DNA of 64,000 nucleotides, from positions 1 to 64,000 of the forward strand of contig NZ_POTC01000001.1 in NCBI RefSeq assembly GCF_002906255.1. The letters are read 5' to 3'. This DNA is from Novacetimonas maltaceti. GTDB taxonomy: Bacteria; Pseudomonadota; Alphaproteobacteria; Acetobacterales; Acetobacteraceae. The notes beneath the pieces were generated by a model. The model was given only the letters and a program-made list of their open reading frames with translations, searched no databases and was not told the origin of the DNA. The position numbers and the translations under genes are program-made. Shown one piece after another: positions 1 to 8,060 of this stretch (position 1 is its first letter; each line of letters begins with the position of its first letter).

Positions 1-72
1 ATCCGTTTTCTTGCCAAGGCACAGCGGTTCCATTTTCGCCCATTGGGCGTCTGTCAGTACGAAGCGATCCAT
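1..72 (-). CDS. IS5-family (IS427-like) transposase, N-terminal fragment cut by the window edge
   Basis: Reading the minus strand from an ATG at 72 gives 24 residues beginning MDRFVLTDAQWAKMEPL. This strongly resembles the N-terminus of the IS5/IS427-type DDE transposases common in acetic acid bacteria, with the L-T-D-x-Q-W-x-x-x-x-P-L pattern of the DUF4096-like domain. The product would cut and rejoin element ends during transposition. The catalytic domain lies outside the window, so whether the gene is intact cannot be judged. Confidence 0.72.
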   Translation of the reverse strand, partial: MDRFVLTDAQWAKMEPLCLGKKTD

Positions 73-127
73 GCAGACCTTGAATCACAATCACACGCTT
101 TTAAAAACCATAATTCCCAACAGACCC
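1..127 (-). mobile_element. Left-edge fragment of an IS5-type insertion sequence
   Basis: The minus strand from position 72 down to the edge encodes the start of a transposase (separate entry). Positions 73-127 would be the non-coding end of the element. The outer boundary near 127 is inferred: from there to about 191 the sequence resembles the dispersed repeat seen at 16983-17074 and 53365-53454, and that resemblance stops at about 127. The rest of the element, including its other inverted repeat and any target duplication, is outside the window. Confidence 0.6.
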
Positions 128-191
128 CAAAAAAGCTTCAGAAGACGCTGTCTTTTTTTTAAAGGACAGCGCCATTTCGGATTGTTTTTCT
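127..191. repeat. Dispersed hairpin-rich repeat, copy 1 (truncated)
   Basis: Read on the minus strand, this stretch has the same order of blocks as the copies at 16983-17074 and 53365-53454: a short hairpin (CTGTCC, A/T-rich loop, GACAG), then GCGTCTTC and GAAGCTTTTTTGGG. The conserved GCTTCACCAA-AACTTT end found in the other copies is missing. It is replaced at about 127 by the sequence leading into the transposase gene. Confidence 0.55.
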
Positions 192-205
192 GTCCTCCGC
201 GCCTT

Positions 206-1207
206 TCAGGGTGTGGGGCGGGGAAATGATCCGTCCGTAGTGGGTGTAGCACGTCGCGCCAGGCGCAGTGCGGTCTGTCCACGGCCCGGACGCAGGTTGG
301 GCATGACCAGCATGCAGTCGTCATAGGGTGTACGGATTTCATCATCGCCGTCGCGGGCCAGGAGCGTGCCGCGCCGGGCGATGATGTCACCACCACGAAA
401 AGGGGCGACAAAGGCAAAGCGTGAGGAGTGGGCACGGACAAGGTCGGTGACCATCATGCATTGCGCGGTCTCGCGGCCCTCCCGTCCTGCAGTGTCCGCT
501 GCCACGAAGCACGATGGGCGCAGCACCGCGCGCACGGCCCTGCGTGCGGTCTGCAGCGTCTGTGCCTGCCAGTGCTGCCCGGCTTCGAGCAGGCAGGCGC
601 GTGCCTGCGTCCGGGGGGAGGAAAATCGCGCGAAATCGATCAGCCGCGTGCCATCGGCATGCCCGTCGTCGGCCACGATCAGTTTCGTCGCCCCGATCTG
701 CCGGGCAAGTGTCACGCCACGCGGGGCGCGTCCGGACAGGACCAGCGGCCTGCCGGGCCATAGCATGGAGTGCAGGTCGATCAGAATGTCCGCCGTATGG
801 ATGACCGGCAGGATCTGTCGCGCGCGGTCAAGTTCATGGGACGAGCGCGTGCCATGCAGCGTGTCCTCGGACCAGACACGGTTCATGTCCTCGTCAATGA
901 AGCGCGAGGCTACGGGATGGTCGGGATCGAACTGCGCCAGTGCCGCCATGTTGGCGAAAATGACGGACAGGCGCCCCGATCCGGGGCGTATGCGCGCGCG
1001 CAGCAGTTCGTCCATCACGATCGCGCCGGTATATTCATTGCCGTGGATCAGGCACACCACGACCACATGTGGCCCGACGCGGCGGCTTTCGAAATGCATG
1101 ACGCCGGGGATGCCGCAGTTTCCCTCCCGCCATGCCGACAGGTCGGGCGGGGGGACCTCGACCTCGAAGCGCGGCAGCGGGGCAGGGGGCGGGGGAAGCG
1201 TTTCCAT
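206..1207 (-). CDS. AstE/AspA-like zinc deacylase (succinylglutamate desuccinylase/aspartoacylase family)
   Basis: A 333-residue protein of the M14-like AstE/AspA family of metal-dependent N-acyl amino acid hydrolases. Visible features are HGNEYTG (His55 and Glu58, the first zinc ligands), DEDMNRVW at 105-112, DLHSM at 144-148 (third ligand His145) and LEAGQH, where the catalytic Glu lies. The substrate cannot be read from the sequence, and no arginine succinyltransferase genes are nearby. I prefer the start at 1207 because METLPPPP begins the conserved region; in-frame starts at 1285 and 1267 would add up to 26 residues. No convincing ribosome binding site decides between them. Confidence 0.8.
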   Translation of the reverse strand: METLPPPPAPLPRFEVEVPPPDLSAWREGNCGIPGVMHFESRRVGPHVVVVCLIHGNEYTGAIVMDELLRARIRPGSGRLSVIFANMAALAQFDPDHPVASRFIDEDMNRVWSEDTLHGTRSSHELDRARQILPVIHTADILIDLHSMLWPGRPLVLSGRAPRGVTLARQIGATKLIVADDGHADGTRLIDFARFSSPRTQARACLLEAGQHWQAQTLQTARRAVRAVLRPSCFVAADTAGREGRETAQCMMVTDLVRAHSSRFAFVAPFRGGDIIARRGTLLARDGDDEIRTPYDDCMLVMPNLRPGRGQTALRLARRATPTTDGSFPRPTP

Positions 1208-1443
1208 GAAGACGCCGCTGCGGCGCGTGCGCACCGGACCGCGCTCTGCGGAGGTGGCGCGCTTCATGTGGACCGCACGTCCCATGAAAATACGGCCCGT
1301 ACATCAGCGCGGTATGCACCGACAGAATGCCAGTCGTGACGGGGGGGCGGGATCATGGGGGCAAGTTTATCGCCTCGGCCGCAGGCCGCAATCCATGGTG
1401 CGTTCATTTATGCGCCAGCGTCACACGCGGGTCACGTGGCGAT

Positions 1444-2583
1444 TCACACGGGGGCTTCGATCGCTTTCAGCCGTGCTCCGGTTACCCGTTCGATTTCCTT
1501 GAGCGCCAGCCGCTCCTCCGGCGCACACAGTGACAGCGCGCTTCCCTGCCTGCCGGCACGCGCCGTGCGCCCGACGCGGTGCACATAGGATTCGGGCAGG
1601 GCAGGAATATCATAATTGACCACCAGCGTGACGTCTTCGATGTCAATGCCGCGGGCCATCACGTCCGTTGCGATCAGGACATGCAGCCTGTGGTCACGAA
1701 AATCACGCAGCGTACGTTCCCGCCGGGCCTGCGTGTGTTCGCCATGCATGACGCCACACGCCATGTCCCGCCCCAGCGCCTTCGCCAGGTCATCGGCCTG
1801 CCGCCGGGTTTGCGTAAAGATCAGGATCCGTCGCGCCGGGTGGGTGGACAGGAAGGAGACGAGCGCGGGCACCTTGCGCCGCGACGGGACGAACATGACC
1901 TGCTGGCGGATGCGGGGTGGTGGCGCGTCGGTGATGTCCACCTTTACCCGGACCGGTTTGTGCAGCAGTTTCCGTCCCAGTTCGACAATCCCGTCCGGCA
2001 TGGTGGCGGAAAACAGCAATGTCTGGTGCGTGACCGGCAGGCGTGAGGCAATCGCCATCATGTCGTCGATGAAGCCGAGGTCGAGCATCCGGTCCGCCTC
2101 GTCTACGACAAGGGCGACCGTCTGTTCCAGCGCAACCGCGCCGTCGGACATCAGGTCCACAAGCCGTCCCGGCGTTGCAACAAGGATATCCGTTCCTGCC
2201 TCCAGGTCGCGCGCCTGTCGCGCCTTCGGCACGCCGCCGATGGCCACCGTGACCTTCAGGCCCGTGCCCCGCGCACATCCACGCCATGCGCCGCCCGTCT
2301 GGTTGGCCAGTTCGCGCGTGGGCGACAGGCATACGATCCGCGCCAGATGCGGTGTGCGTTCCTGTGGTGCCGCCAGCAGGCGCTGCGTCAGGGGGGCGGC
2401 GAAGGCGACGGTCTTGCCCGTGCCGGTGGGGGCGATTCCTTCGACATCCCGCCCGGCCAGAATCGGGGGGATGGCCTGTATCTGGATGGGCGAGGGAATG
2501 CGTACCCCCATGCGCGACAGGTTGTCACCCACAGGCGTCGCAAGCCCGGTTTCGGCAAAGGAGGTGCAGGAATCTTCGGTCAT
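1444..2583 (-). CDS. DEAD-box ATP-dependent RNA helicase (RhlE/DbpA-like)
   Basis: A 379-residue minimal DEAD-box helicase for ATP-driven RNA unwinding, probably in ribosome assembly or RNA turnover. In order: Q-motif region with PSPIQIQAIP (30-39), Walker A APTGTGKT (51-58), PTRELA (88-93), TPGR (137-140), DEAD (161-164), SAT (192-194), and motif VI HRVGRTARAG near 336-345. Motif I normally reads AQTGTGKT or AxTGSGKT, so the proline at its second position is uncommon. The protein ends soon after the second RecA domain, without the basic C-terminal tail common in RhlE. It is divergent from the gene at 2659. Confidence 0.93.
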   Translation of the reverse strand: MTEDSCTSFAETGLATPVGDNLSRMGVRIPSPIQIQAIPPILAGRDVEGIAPTGTGKTVAFAAPLTQRLLAAPQERTPHLARIVCLSPTRELANQTGGAWRGCARGTGLKVTVAIGGVPKARQARDLEAGTDILVATPGRLVDLMSDGAVALEQTVALVVDEADRMLDLGFIDDMMAIASRLPVTHQTLLFSATMPDGIVELGRKLLHKPVRVKVDITDAPPPRIRQQVMFVPSRRKVPALVSFLSTHPARRILIFTQTRRQADDLAKALGRDMACGVMHGEHTQARRERTLRDFRDHRLHVLIATDVMARGIDIEDVTLVVNYDIPALPESYVHRVGRTARAGRQGSALSLCAPEERLALKEIERVTGARLKAIEAPV

Positions 2584-2658
2584 CGGGTCAAGCCATACAG
2601 TGCTTTGCCCCCGCAGGAAAAGGGAAAGGGATTGACGCTGCGATTCCGCGTACGCCAG

Positions 2659-3660
2659 ATGCGTACCATGACGAGTTCCTTCCCCTCCGATGCCGTACCC
2701 GATGACGGGGCATCAGGCCCTGTGGCAGGCGTGATTGCCGAAGACTTTGCCGGGATGAAGTCGCAGGCTTTCGGGCTTGCGCGGCGTGCGGGGCTGGAGC
2801 CTGTGCTCTGTCCCGTCAGCGTGCGCCCCGTCTGGCGTCACCTGCCCGCGTCGTGGTGGCCCAGCCCCCTGCGTGCGATCCATCCGCTACGGGTGCCCCC
2901 GGCCTGCATGAAGCCACCGGGCCTGATGATCAGCATCGGCGGCACGGGCGGGGCGGTGGGTGCGGCCATGCGGGCACAGGGCGGCCAGGTGGTGCAGATA
3001 CAGAACCCGCGCATGGACCTGCGGAAATTCGACCTGGTGATCGCCAATCGCCATGACGAGATTTCAGGCCCGAATGTCCTGCTGTCACGCACCGCGCTGC
3101 ACGGGGTTTCCCCCGACTGCCTGGCGCGGGCCCGGCGGGAATGGGCACCGCGACTGGCCCACCTGCCGCGCCCACTGGTCAGTGTCCTAGTCGGTGGGGG
3201 GAACGGGCGTTTCCGGCTGGGAGAAGCGGAAGGGCATGCGCTTGCCATGCAGCTTGGGCGGATGATCGATCGTGACGGGGTGGGCATGGCGATCACGCCA
3301 TCGCGCCGGACCAGCGCGCAGGTGCGTGAAATCCTGTCGCGCCATCTGTCGCCCAAGGGGGCATGGGTCTGGGACATGGAGGGGGAAAACCCCTATCTCG
3401 GCCTTCTGGCCTGCGCGGACGCCATTGTGGTGACAATGGACAGTGTCTCGATGATATCGGAAGCCGTGGCGACGGAGGTGCCGGTCATGGTCGCCACGCT
3501 GCCGGGACGTTCGCGCAGGATCGGCCTGTTCATGCAGGACCTGTTGCAGGCGGGGCGTGTCCGGATGTTCGATGGGCGCATGCGCGACTGGCAGGTCGCG
3601 CCACTTGATGACACGCAGGCCATCGCACAGGAAATGCGCCACAGGCTGGGCCTGAAATGA
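2659..3660 (+). CDS. ELM1/GtrOC1-like protein (mitochondrial fission ELM1 family homologue)
   Basis: A 333-residue protein of the family named after plant ELM1, found widely in alphaproteobacteria. It has a GT-B-like layout: an N-terminal half with SIGGTGGAVGAA and VQIQNPRMD, then VSVLVGGGNGRFRLGEAEGH, ITPSRRTSAQV, and a C-terminal TMDSVSMISEA plus GRSRRIGLF. These resemble nucleotide-sugar glycosyltransferase folds, but the bacterial function is not established. ATG at 2659 or 2668 is the likely start, since upstream in-frame codons run into the divergent helicase. It is 48 bp from the next gene on the same strand, so the two may be co-transcribed. Confidence 0.8.
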   Translation: MRTMTSSFPSDAVPDDGASGPVAGVIAEDFAGMKSQAFGLARRAGLEPVLCPVSVRPVWRHLPASWWPSPLRAIHPLRVPPACMKPPGLMISIGGTGGAVGAAMRAQGGQVVQIQNPRMDLRKFDLVIANRHDEISGPNVLLSRTALHGVSPDCLARARREWAPRLAHLPRPLVSVLVGGGNGRFRLGEAEGHALAMQLGRMIDRDGVGMAITPSRRTSAQVREILSRHLSPKGAWVWDMEGENPYLGLLACADAIVVTMDSVSMISEAVATEVPVMVATLPGRSRRIGLFMQDLLQAGRVRMFDGRMRDWQVAPLDDTQAIAQEMRHRLGLK

Positions 3661-3708
3661 TTCACGAATTATGCGTGTTTCCAGCAGGTAATTATGACAT
3701 AAGCAGGT

Positions 3709-5595
3709 ATGCTCGATATCCGCACCTATGATGCACGCACCGGTGGCAATATCGCCTACAAGGCATTCTCCCATCCCTTGGCGGCGGAGCGTCTGGCGGC
3801 GCTGGCGCGGGTGCTGGGCGACAGGGGGCCTGTTGCAATCTATGACCCCGCGGGCCATGCACGCACGCTTCTTGCACTGCTGCCGCACGATGTGCAGGTC
3901 GAGGGTATTTATGTCCATGACTGCGAAAAGGTAGGCGAACCCACGCCCGTCGGCCCGGCCCGGCCACTGGCCGACCTGCCGCATGCGCCCGTGCGGGTGG
4001 TATGGGCGCTGGATTTCGAGCATGAGCGGGTCTGCATCCGGCTGCGCGATATCCTGCCCGACGGGATGGAAATCTTCACGCTGGCGGATGCCCGGCTGCC
4101 TGACGACATGCTTACGGTGGCCGGTACCTATCTCAACCGCCTCAATTTCGCGACGAATTATGCGTTCTTCCGCGATGAAGGGGGGCTTTCCACCCGTCTG
4201 GTCACCACCAATTACTGGGCGCGTTATGGCGCGGGGGATGTCAGGCTCTGGCTGCGGCTGTTCGGACAGGATGGCCGCCCCCTTGCCAGCTGGGTCGAAG
4301 GTCCTTTCGCGCCGGAACAGTCGATCGTGCTGGAGAGTGGCGAGGTCCGGCATCGGTTGGGGCTGGGTGCGTTTACGGGGCAGTTGTTCATCCATGTCCT
4401 TGGCGTGGCGGGACATGATGTCGTCAAATACGCACTGGAAATCCATGGCGATGCGGCCAGCCATACCCTGTCCGTCACCCATGACGCCAATGCGTGGCCC
4501 GCCGAACGCTATGCCAACCTGCCTGCGCCACGGCGGGGCGAAGAGGTGATCCTGTGGGTCCAGAACAGCCATGCGGTGCCCATTCCCGCCGGAGCGATGG
4601 CGCTGGGCCGCATGGGGCATGACGGGCGGGCGCCGATTGAGCGGATACTTGGTCCATATGAAACGATGGCCCTGTGTGTGAACGAGTACCTTCCACATGC
4701 TTCCTGGCCGGAACAGCTTGAATTCCATGGCGGTCATCATGTGGTGCGGCCGCGTTACGAAATCCGCGCGGACAGCGGGACCCGCATCGCCCACCTGAAT
4801 GTGGAACGCAGCGACCTTGCCCATGATCCCGGGATCGTCACCCTGTCGCCGCGCTTTTTCGGGCGCGGATACCTTCTGCCATTTCCCATCCCTGATCCGG
4901 CGCGTTACCGCACGATCGTGCAACCCGCGCCGATGTCGCATGCGCTGCAGACGCTGCCGGTGCGCGTCGACTGTTTCGATGAGGGCGGCCAGCCATCAGG
5001 GGAGCGGTTCCTTGGCTGCCTTGCGCGTGGCCATGCGATCGCGCAGGACCTGTCGGATGTTGCCGGCCGGGCGGGGCATGGGGAACTGGTCTATGATTTC
5101 CGTGATGGCGGGCAGGCGGATGGATGGCTGCATGCCCTGATCCGGTACGAGGACCTGCAGACGGGTCATGTCGCGGAAACCAGTTTCGGAGCCCACATCT
5201 TCAACACGGTCATGACCTACCGCAATGAGCCGCAATCCTATTCCGGGCCGCCGCCGGGCCTGACGACGCGACTGTTCCTGCAGGCCGGTGCGGGCCATGC
5301 GCCGAGTTTCTGCCACCTGATCTATCCCGTTTCGGCCATATGGCATGATGGTTCCGAAACCGTGCTGAGCCTGCATGATGAAAAAGGCGGGAAGGTCGCG
5401 GAACAGCAGGTCAGCATTCCCGCGCGGGGATCGATGACGCTCTGGCCCCACCGGATTTTCGGGGCGGAGGCCATGGCGCGCACGGGGGCGGGGGGCTATG
5501 TCATGATCCGTGACCAGTCCTGTCGCCTGTTCGGATACCATGGCCGCCTGCGTGACGATGGCGTGTTCTCACTGGATCACATGTTCGGCTTCTGA
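3709..5595 (+). CDS. Uncharacterised 628-residue protein: Rossmann-like N-terminal segment plus beta-rich repeats
   Basis: I do not recognise this as a named family. Residues about 30-130 look Rossmann-like: GPVAIYDPAGHARTLLALLP, then a strand GIYVHD, E-K-V-G-E-P, and LADLP before another strand. This resembles the nucleotide-binding tail of some C-methyltransferases and sugar-modifying enzymes. From about 145 on, the protein is rich in predicted beta strands, in three or more blocks that each begin near a TTNYWARYG-like or MTYRNEPQSY-like stretch and end in a P-x-G-S-M/A-L segment. There is no signal peptide or membrane segment. It lies just downstream of the ELM1-like gene. A cytoplasmic role in glycan or envelope metabolism is possible, but this rests only on the neighbour. 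Confidence 0.75.
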   Translation: MLDIRTYDARTGGNIAYKAFSHPLAAERLAALARVLGDRGPVAIYDPAGHARTLLALLPHDVQVEGIYVHDCEKVGEPTPVGPARPLADLPHAPVRVVWALDFEHERVCIRLRDILPDGMEIFTLADARLPDDMLTVAGTYLNRLNFATNYAFFRDEGGLSTRLVTTNYWARYGAGDVRLWLRLFGQDGRPLASWVEGPFAPEQSIVLESGEVRHRLGLGAFTGQLFIHVLGVAGHDVVKYALEIHGDAASHTLSVTHDANAWPAERYANLPAPRRGEEVILWVQNSHAVPIPAGAMALGRMGHDGRAPIERILGPYETMALCVNEYLPHASWPEQLEFHGGHHVVRPRYEIRADSGTRIAHLNVERSDLAHDPGIVTLSPRFFGRGYLLPFPIPDPARYRTIVQPAPMSHALQTLPVRVDCFDEGGQPSGERFLGCLARGHAIAQDLSDVAGRAGHGELVYDFRDGGQADGWLHALIRYEDLQTGHVAETSFGAHIFNTVMTYRNEPQSYSGPPPGLTTRLFLQAGAGHAPSFCHLIYPVSAIWHDGSETVLSLHDEKGGKVAEQQVSIPARGSMTLWPHRIFGAEAMARTGAGGYVMIRDQSCRLFGYHGRLRDDGVFSLDHMFGF

Positions 5596-5741
5596 CGCCG
5601 TATTTCGGAATTTCCCCGCAGGTCATGCATTCGGTGCGGGGCTGGGTTTCGCGACATTCACGTAACCCCGCCATGCCCATGCGTTTCTTACCGGAGTGCC
5701 ATCGCCACGATAGAGTGATGGAATCACAAAGGAATACTGAA

Positions 5742-5984
5742 ATGACCGATTCGCATACGCCTTCCGCTACCGAACACCTGCAGAAACTCGCGGCCCGTGG
5801 CCAGCACGAGCCCAAGCTGCTGACCCGCGAGGAAGTCACCATGCTGGCCGCACATGTCGGCAAGGAGCATGCCGGGGTTGAAAAGGAAATCGCCAAGAAG
5901 GCGGAACATAACCCCGAAGGTGTGACGGCGGACGAGCTGCGCACGCTGTGCAAGCACATTCTGGGTGAAAAGAAGGTCCGTTAA
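5742..5984 (+). CDS. Small conserved-looking hypothetical protein (80 residues)
   Basis: An 80-residue, charged, mostly helical protein (MTDSHTPSATEHLQKLAARG...). AAAGGA sits about 9 bases upstream of the ATG at 5742, which supports this start over the in-frame ATG at 5718 and earlier ones. It is rich in Lys, Glu and His, has one Cys, and has no signal or membrane segment. The composition suggests a small soluble stress-type protein, but I cannot assign a function. Confidence 0.65.
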   Translation: MTDSHTPSATEHLQKLAARGQHEPKLLTREEVTMLAAHVGKEHAGVEKEIAKKAEHNPEGVTADELRTLCKHILGEKKVR

Positions 5985-6116
5985 TCCGGGCTGACGGCTC
6001 ATGCGTCCTGTCCCGGACAAGGGGATGGGGCGCAGGCACGTCCCGTAGCATAAATGCAGCAGTCGTGATCCATGCGGACGCAGGTATATGCGCCTGTATC
6101 CCAAGTCATGCCAATC

Positions 6117-6141
6117 GTCGCAGTGTTCGTATACCTGCGAC
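6117..6141. other. Inverted repeat downstream of tRNA-Val
   Basis: GTCGCAG (6117-6123) and CTGCGAC (6135-6141) form a 7-bp stem around an 11-base loop. It lies 33 bp past the 3' end of the minus-strand tRNA-Val. There is no T run on either strand, so its role as a terminator is uncertain. Confidence 0.3.
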
Positions 6142-6173
6142 ATGCACTCTATTTATTTTATGTGAAGTCCGGA

Positions 6174-6248
6174 TGGTGGGTGCGACAGGGATTGAACCTG
6201 TGACCCCCGCCGTGTGAAGGCGATGCTCTACCGCTGAGCTACGCACCC
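6174..6248 (-). tRNA. tRNA-Val (anticodon CAC)
   Basis: The minus strand folds as a complete cloverleaf. The acceptor stem pairs GGGTGCG with CGCACCC, the D arm is GCTC...GAGC, and the anticodon stem TCGCC/GGCGG carries loop TTCACAC, giving anticodon CAC. The T arm is ACAGG-TTCAATC-CCTGT, the discriminator is A, and the 3' CCA is encoded. It reads GUG codons. No integrase or duplicated tRNA 3' end is visible, so there is no sign that it serves as an attachment site. Confidence 0.97.
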
Positions 6249-6314
6249 ATCCGCTCGGTGAGGTGTTATTAGTCGATCCTTCCTTCGGATGCAAGCACCT
6301 GAAGACAGGATTTT

Positions 6315-7829
6315 TTATCTTCGTACCGGACGCCGCAGCCGGTAGGCGAGTGCTTCGGCAATATGGGCCTGTTCGATGTCCACCGCTGCCGCCAGATCGG
6401 CAATCGTGCGCGCCACGCGCAGCAGGCGGGTATAGCCGCGGGCCGACAGGTGCAGGCGCTCCGATGCCATGACGGCGTAATCGCGCGCCGCCGCCTGTAT
6501 GGGGAACAGGTCGATACTGGCCTCGGCATTGCGCAGGCCGTCCTGACGGCTGGCCTGGCGCGCATATGCCGCTTCGACCCGTTCGGCCACGATGGCGCTG
6601 CTTTCCCCACGGGCAAGCCCGGCAATCTGCCCGAGCGGGACGGGTTCGACGCGTACGTACATGTCCATGCGGTCCAGCAGCGGGCCTGAAATGCGGGCCT
6701 GGTAATCCTCGCCACAGCGGGGGGCCTTGCGACATTCCTGTGCTGCATCGCCAAGGTATCCGCAGCGGCAGGGATTCATCGCGGCGATCAACTGGAAGCG
6801 GGCAGGGTAGGTGACATGCGCCGCCGCGCGGGCGATGGTGATGGAGCCGGTTTCAATGGGCTGGCGGAGTGTTTCCAGCGCGTGGCGGGAGAATTCCGGC
6901 AGTTCGTCCAGGAACAGCACGCCCCGGTGCGCAAGGCTGACTTCACCCGGCCGTGCGCGGGCGCCACCGCCGCTCAGCGCGGCCTGGCTGGTGGAATGGT
7001 GGGGGTCACGGAAAGGAGGACGCACGATGGGGTTGCCATCCGACAGCAGGCCGCTGACGCTGTGGATGCGGCTGACCTCAAGGATGTCTTCGGCCGTCAG
7101 GTTGGGCAGGATGCCCGGCAGGCGCGCGGCCAGCATGGATTTCCCGGCACCCGGCGGCCCGGACATCAGCAGCGAATGGCCGCCCGCCGCCGCAATTTCG
7201 AGCGCCCGTTTCGGGCTTTCCATGCCGCGCACGTCCGCAAGGTCAGGCTCCGGCATGATTGACGCAGCACGCCGGAGGTCCGGAAGTTCAACGGGTGTGA
7301 GGACCTGCTGGCCCCGGAAATGATTGACAAGGGCAGGGAGGCTGTCAGCGGCGAGGATGTCCATGTCCTCGCTGGCCCAGCGTGCCTCCACACCCTGTGC
7401 GCGCGGGCAGATCAGGCCCAGAGACAGGTCATGCGCGCTCATGGCTGCGGAAAGCACGCCGCAGACGGGATTGAGGCCGCCATCAAGCGAAAGCTCGCCC
7501 AGGGCGGCGTAACGTGCCGCCATGTCATGCGGCACGACACCCATGACACATAAAAGGGCAAGGGCGATGGGAAGGTCGAAATGCGATCCTTCCTTGGCCA
7601 GGTTGGCGGGCGCAAGGTTCACGACGATCCGCTTGGCCGGCAGAGCCAGTCCCATGGCGGAAAGTGCCGCGCGCACGCGTTCACGGGATTCCGCGACGGC
7701 CTTGTCCGGCAGGCCGACAATCAGGAACGATGGCAGTCCGGTCGAAAGCTGCACTTCAACCTTAACGGGTGTGGCGTCAATGCCACAGAAGGCAAAGCCA
7801 TGAACACATGCGAGCAACGTGTCAGCCAT
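6315..7829 (-). CDS. comM: YifB/ComM family Mg-chelatase-like AAA+ ATPase
   Basis: A 504-residue protein of the YifB/ComM family. The N-terminal Lon-protease-like domain begins LACVHGFAFCGIDATPV and includes GLPDKAVAESRERVRAA. The central Mg-chelatase AAA+ module has Walker A GPPGAGKS (224-231), LFLDELPEF and a Cys-rich CRCGYLGDAAQEC segment. The C-terminal domain is of the Mg-chelatase type. In Vibrio and Haemophilus, ComM is a hexameric helicase for branch migration during natural transformation; here that is inference from the family. No other competence gene is nearby. Confidence 0.92.
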   Translation of the reverse strand: MADTLLACVHGFAFCGIDATPVKVEVQLSTGLPSFLIVGLPDKAVAESRERVRAALSAMGLALPAKRIVVNLAPANLAKEGSHFDLPIALALLCVMGVVPHDMAARYAALGELSLDGGLNPVCGVLSAAMSAHDLSLGLICPRAQGVEARWASEDMDILAADSLPALVNHFRGQQVLTPVELPDLRRAASIMPEPDLADVRGMESPKRALEIAAAGGHSLLMSGPPGAGKSMLAARLPGILPNLTAEDILEVSRIHSVSGLLSDGNPIVRPPFRDPHHSTSQAALSGGGARARPGEVSLAHRGVLFLDELPEFSRHALETLRQPIETGSITIARAAAHVTYPARFQLIAAMNPCRCGYLGDAAQECRKAPRCGEDYQARISGPLLDRMDMYVRVEPVPLGQIAGLARGESSAIVAERVEAAYARQASRQDGLRNAEASIDLFPIQAAARDYAVMASERLHLSARGYTRLLRVARTIADLAAAVDIEQAHIAEALAYRLRRPVRR

Positions 7830-7922
7830 CGGTCAGAATTCAATCCGTCAGTCAGTAGAAATCCATGATGCCGGAATGCAGCGCAAAGCGCCAATTTCCA
7901 TCTTCCCGGAAACATTTGTTGG

Positions 7923-7938
7923 CATAATATATATTATG
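7923..7938. promoter_or_regulatory. Perfect 16-bp AT palindrome upstream of comM
   Basis: CATAATATATATTATG is its own reverse complement and sits 94 bp upstream of the comM start, between comM and the glycosyltransferase gene. In a GC-rich genome such a site could be a promoter -10 region, an operator, or both. No known consensus was matched. Confidence 0.4.
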
Positions 7939-8060
7939 AGACTTTTGACGCAGACCGGACGGGGACGAATTCCGGGCTGTCCGGATGCTGCCTGATGTCC
8001 GCCATGCGCATCACCAGCGCCAGTCATGGCATCAGCCCATCTGGCGCTGGTTCGCTTTTA

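Noticed and set aside
3187-4941. Long minus-strand open frame opposite the 628-residue protein
   Set aside because: Arg/His/Pro-rich shadow frame without domain, signal or ribosome binding site; the plus-strand reading has normal codon usage.
6174-6248. tRNA-Val as an integration site for a genomic island
   Set aside because: No integrase, no direct repeat of the tRNA 3' end and ordinary genes on both sides.
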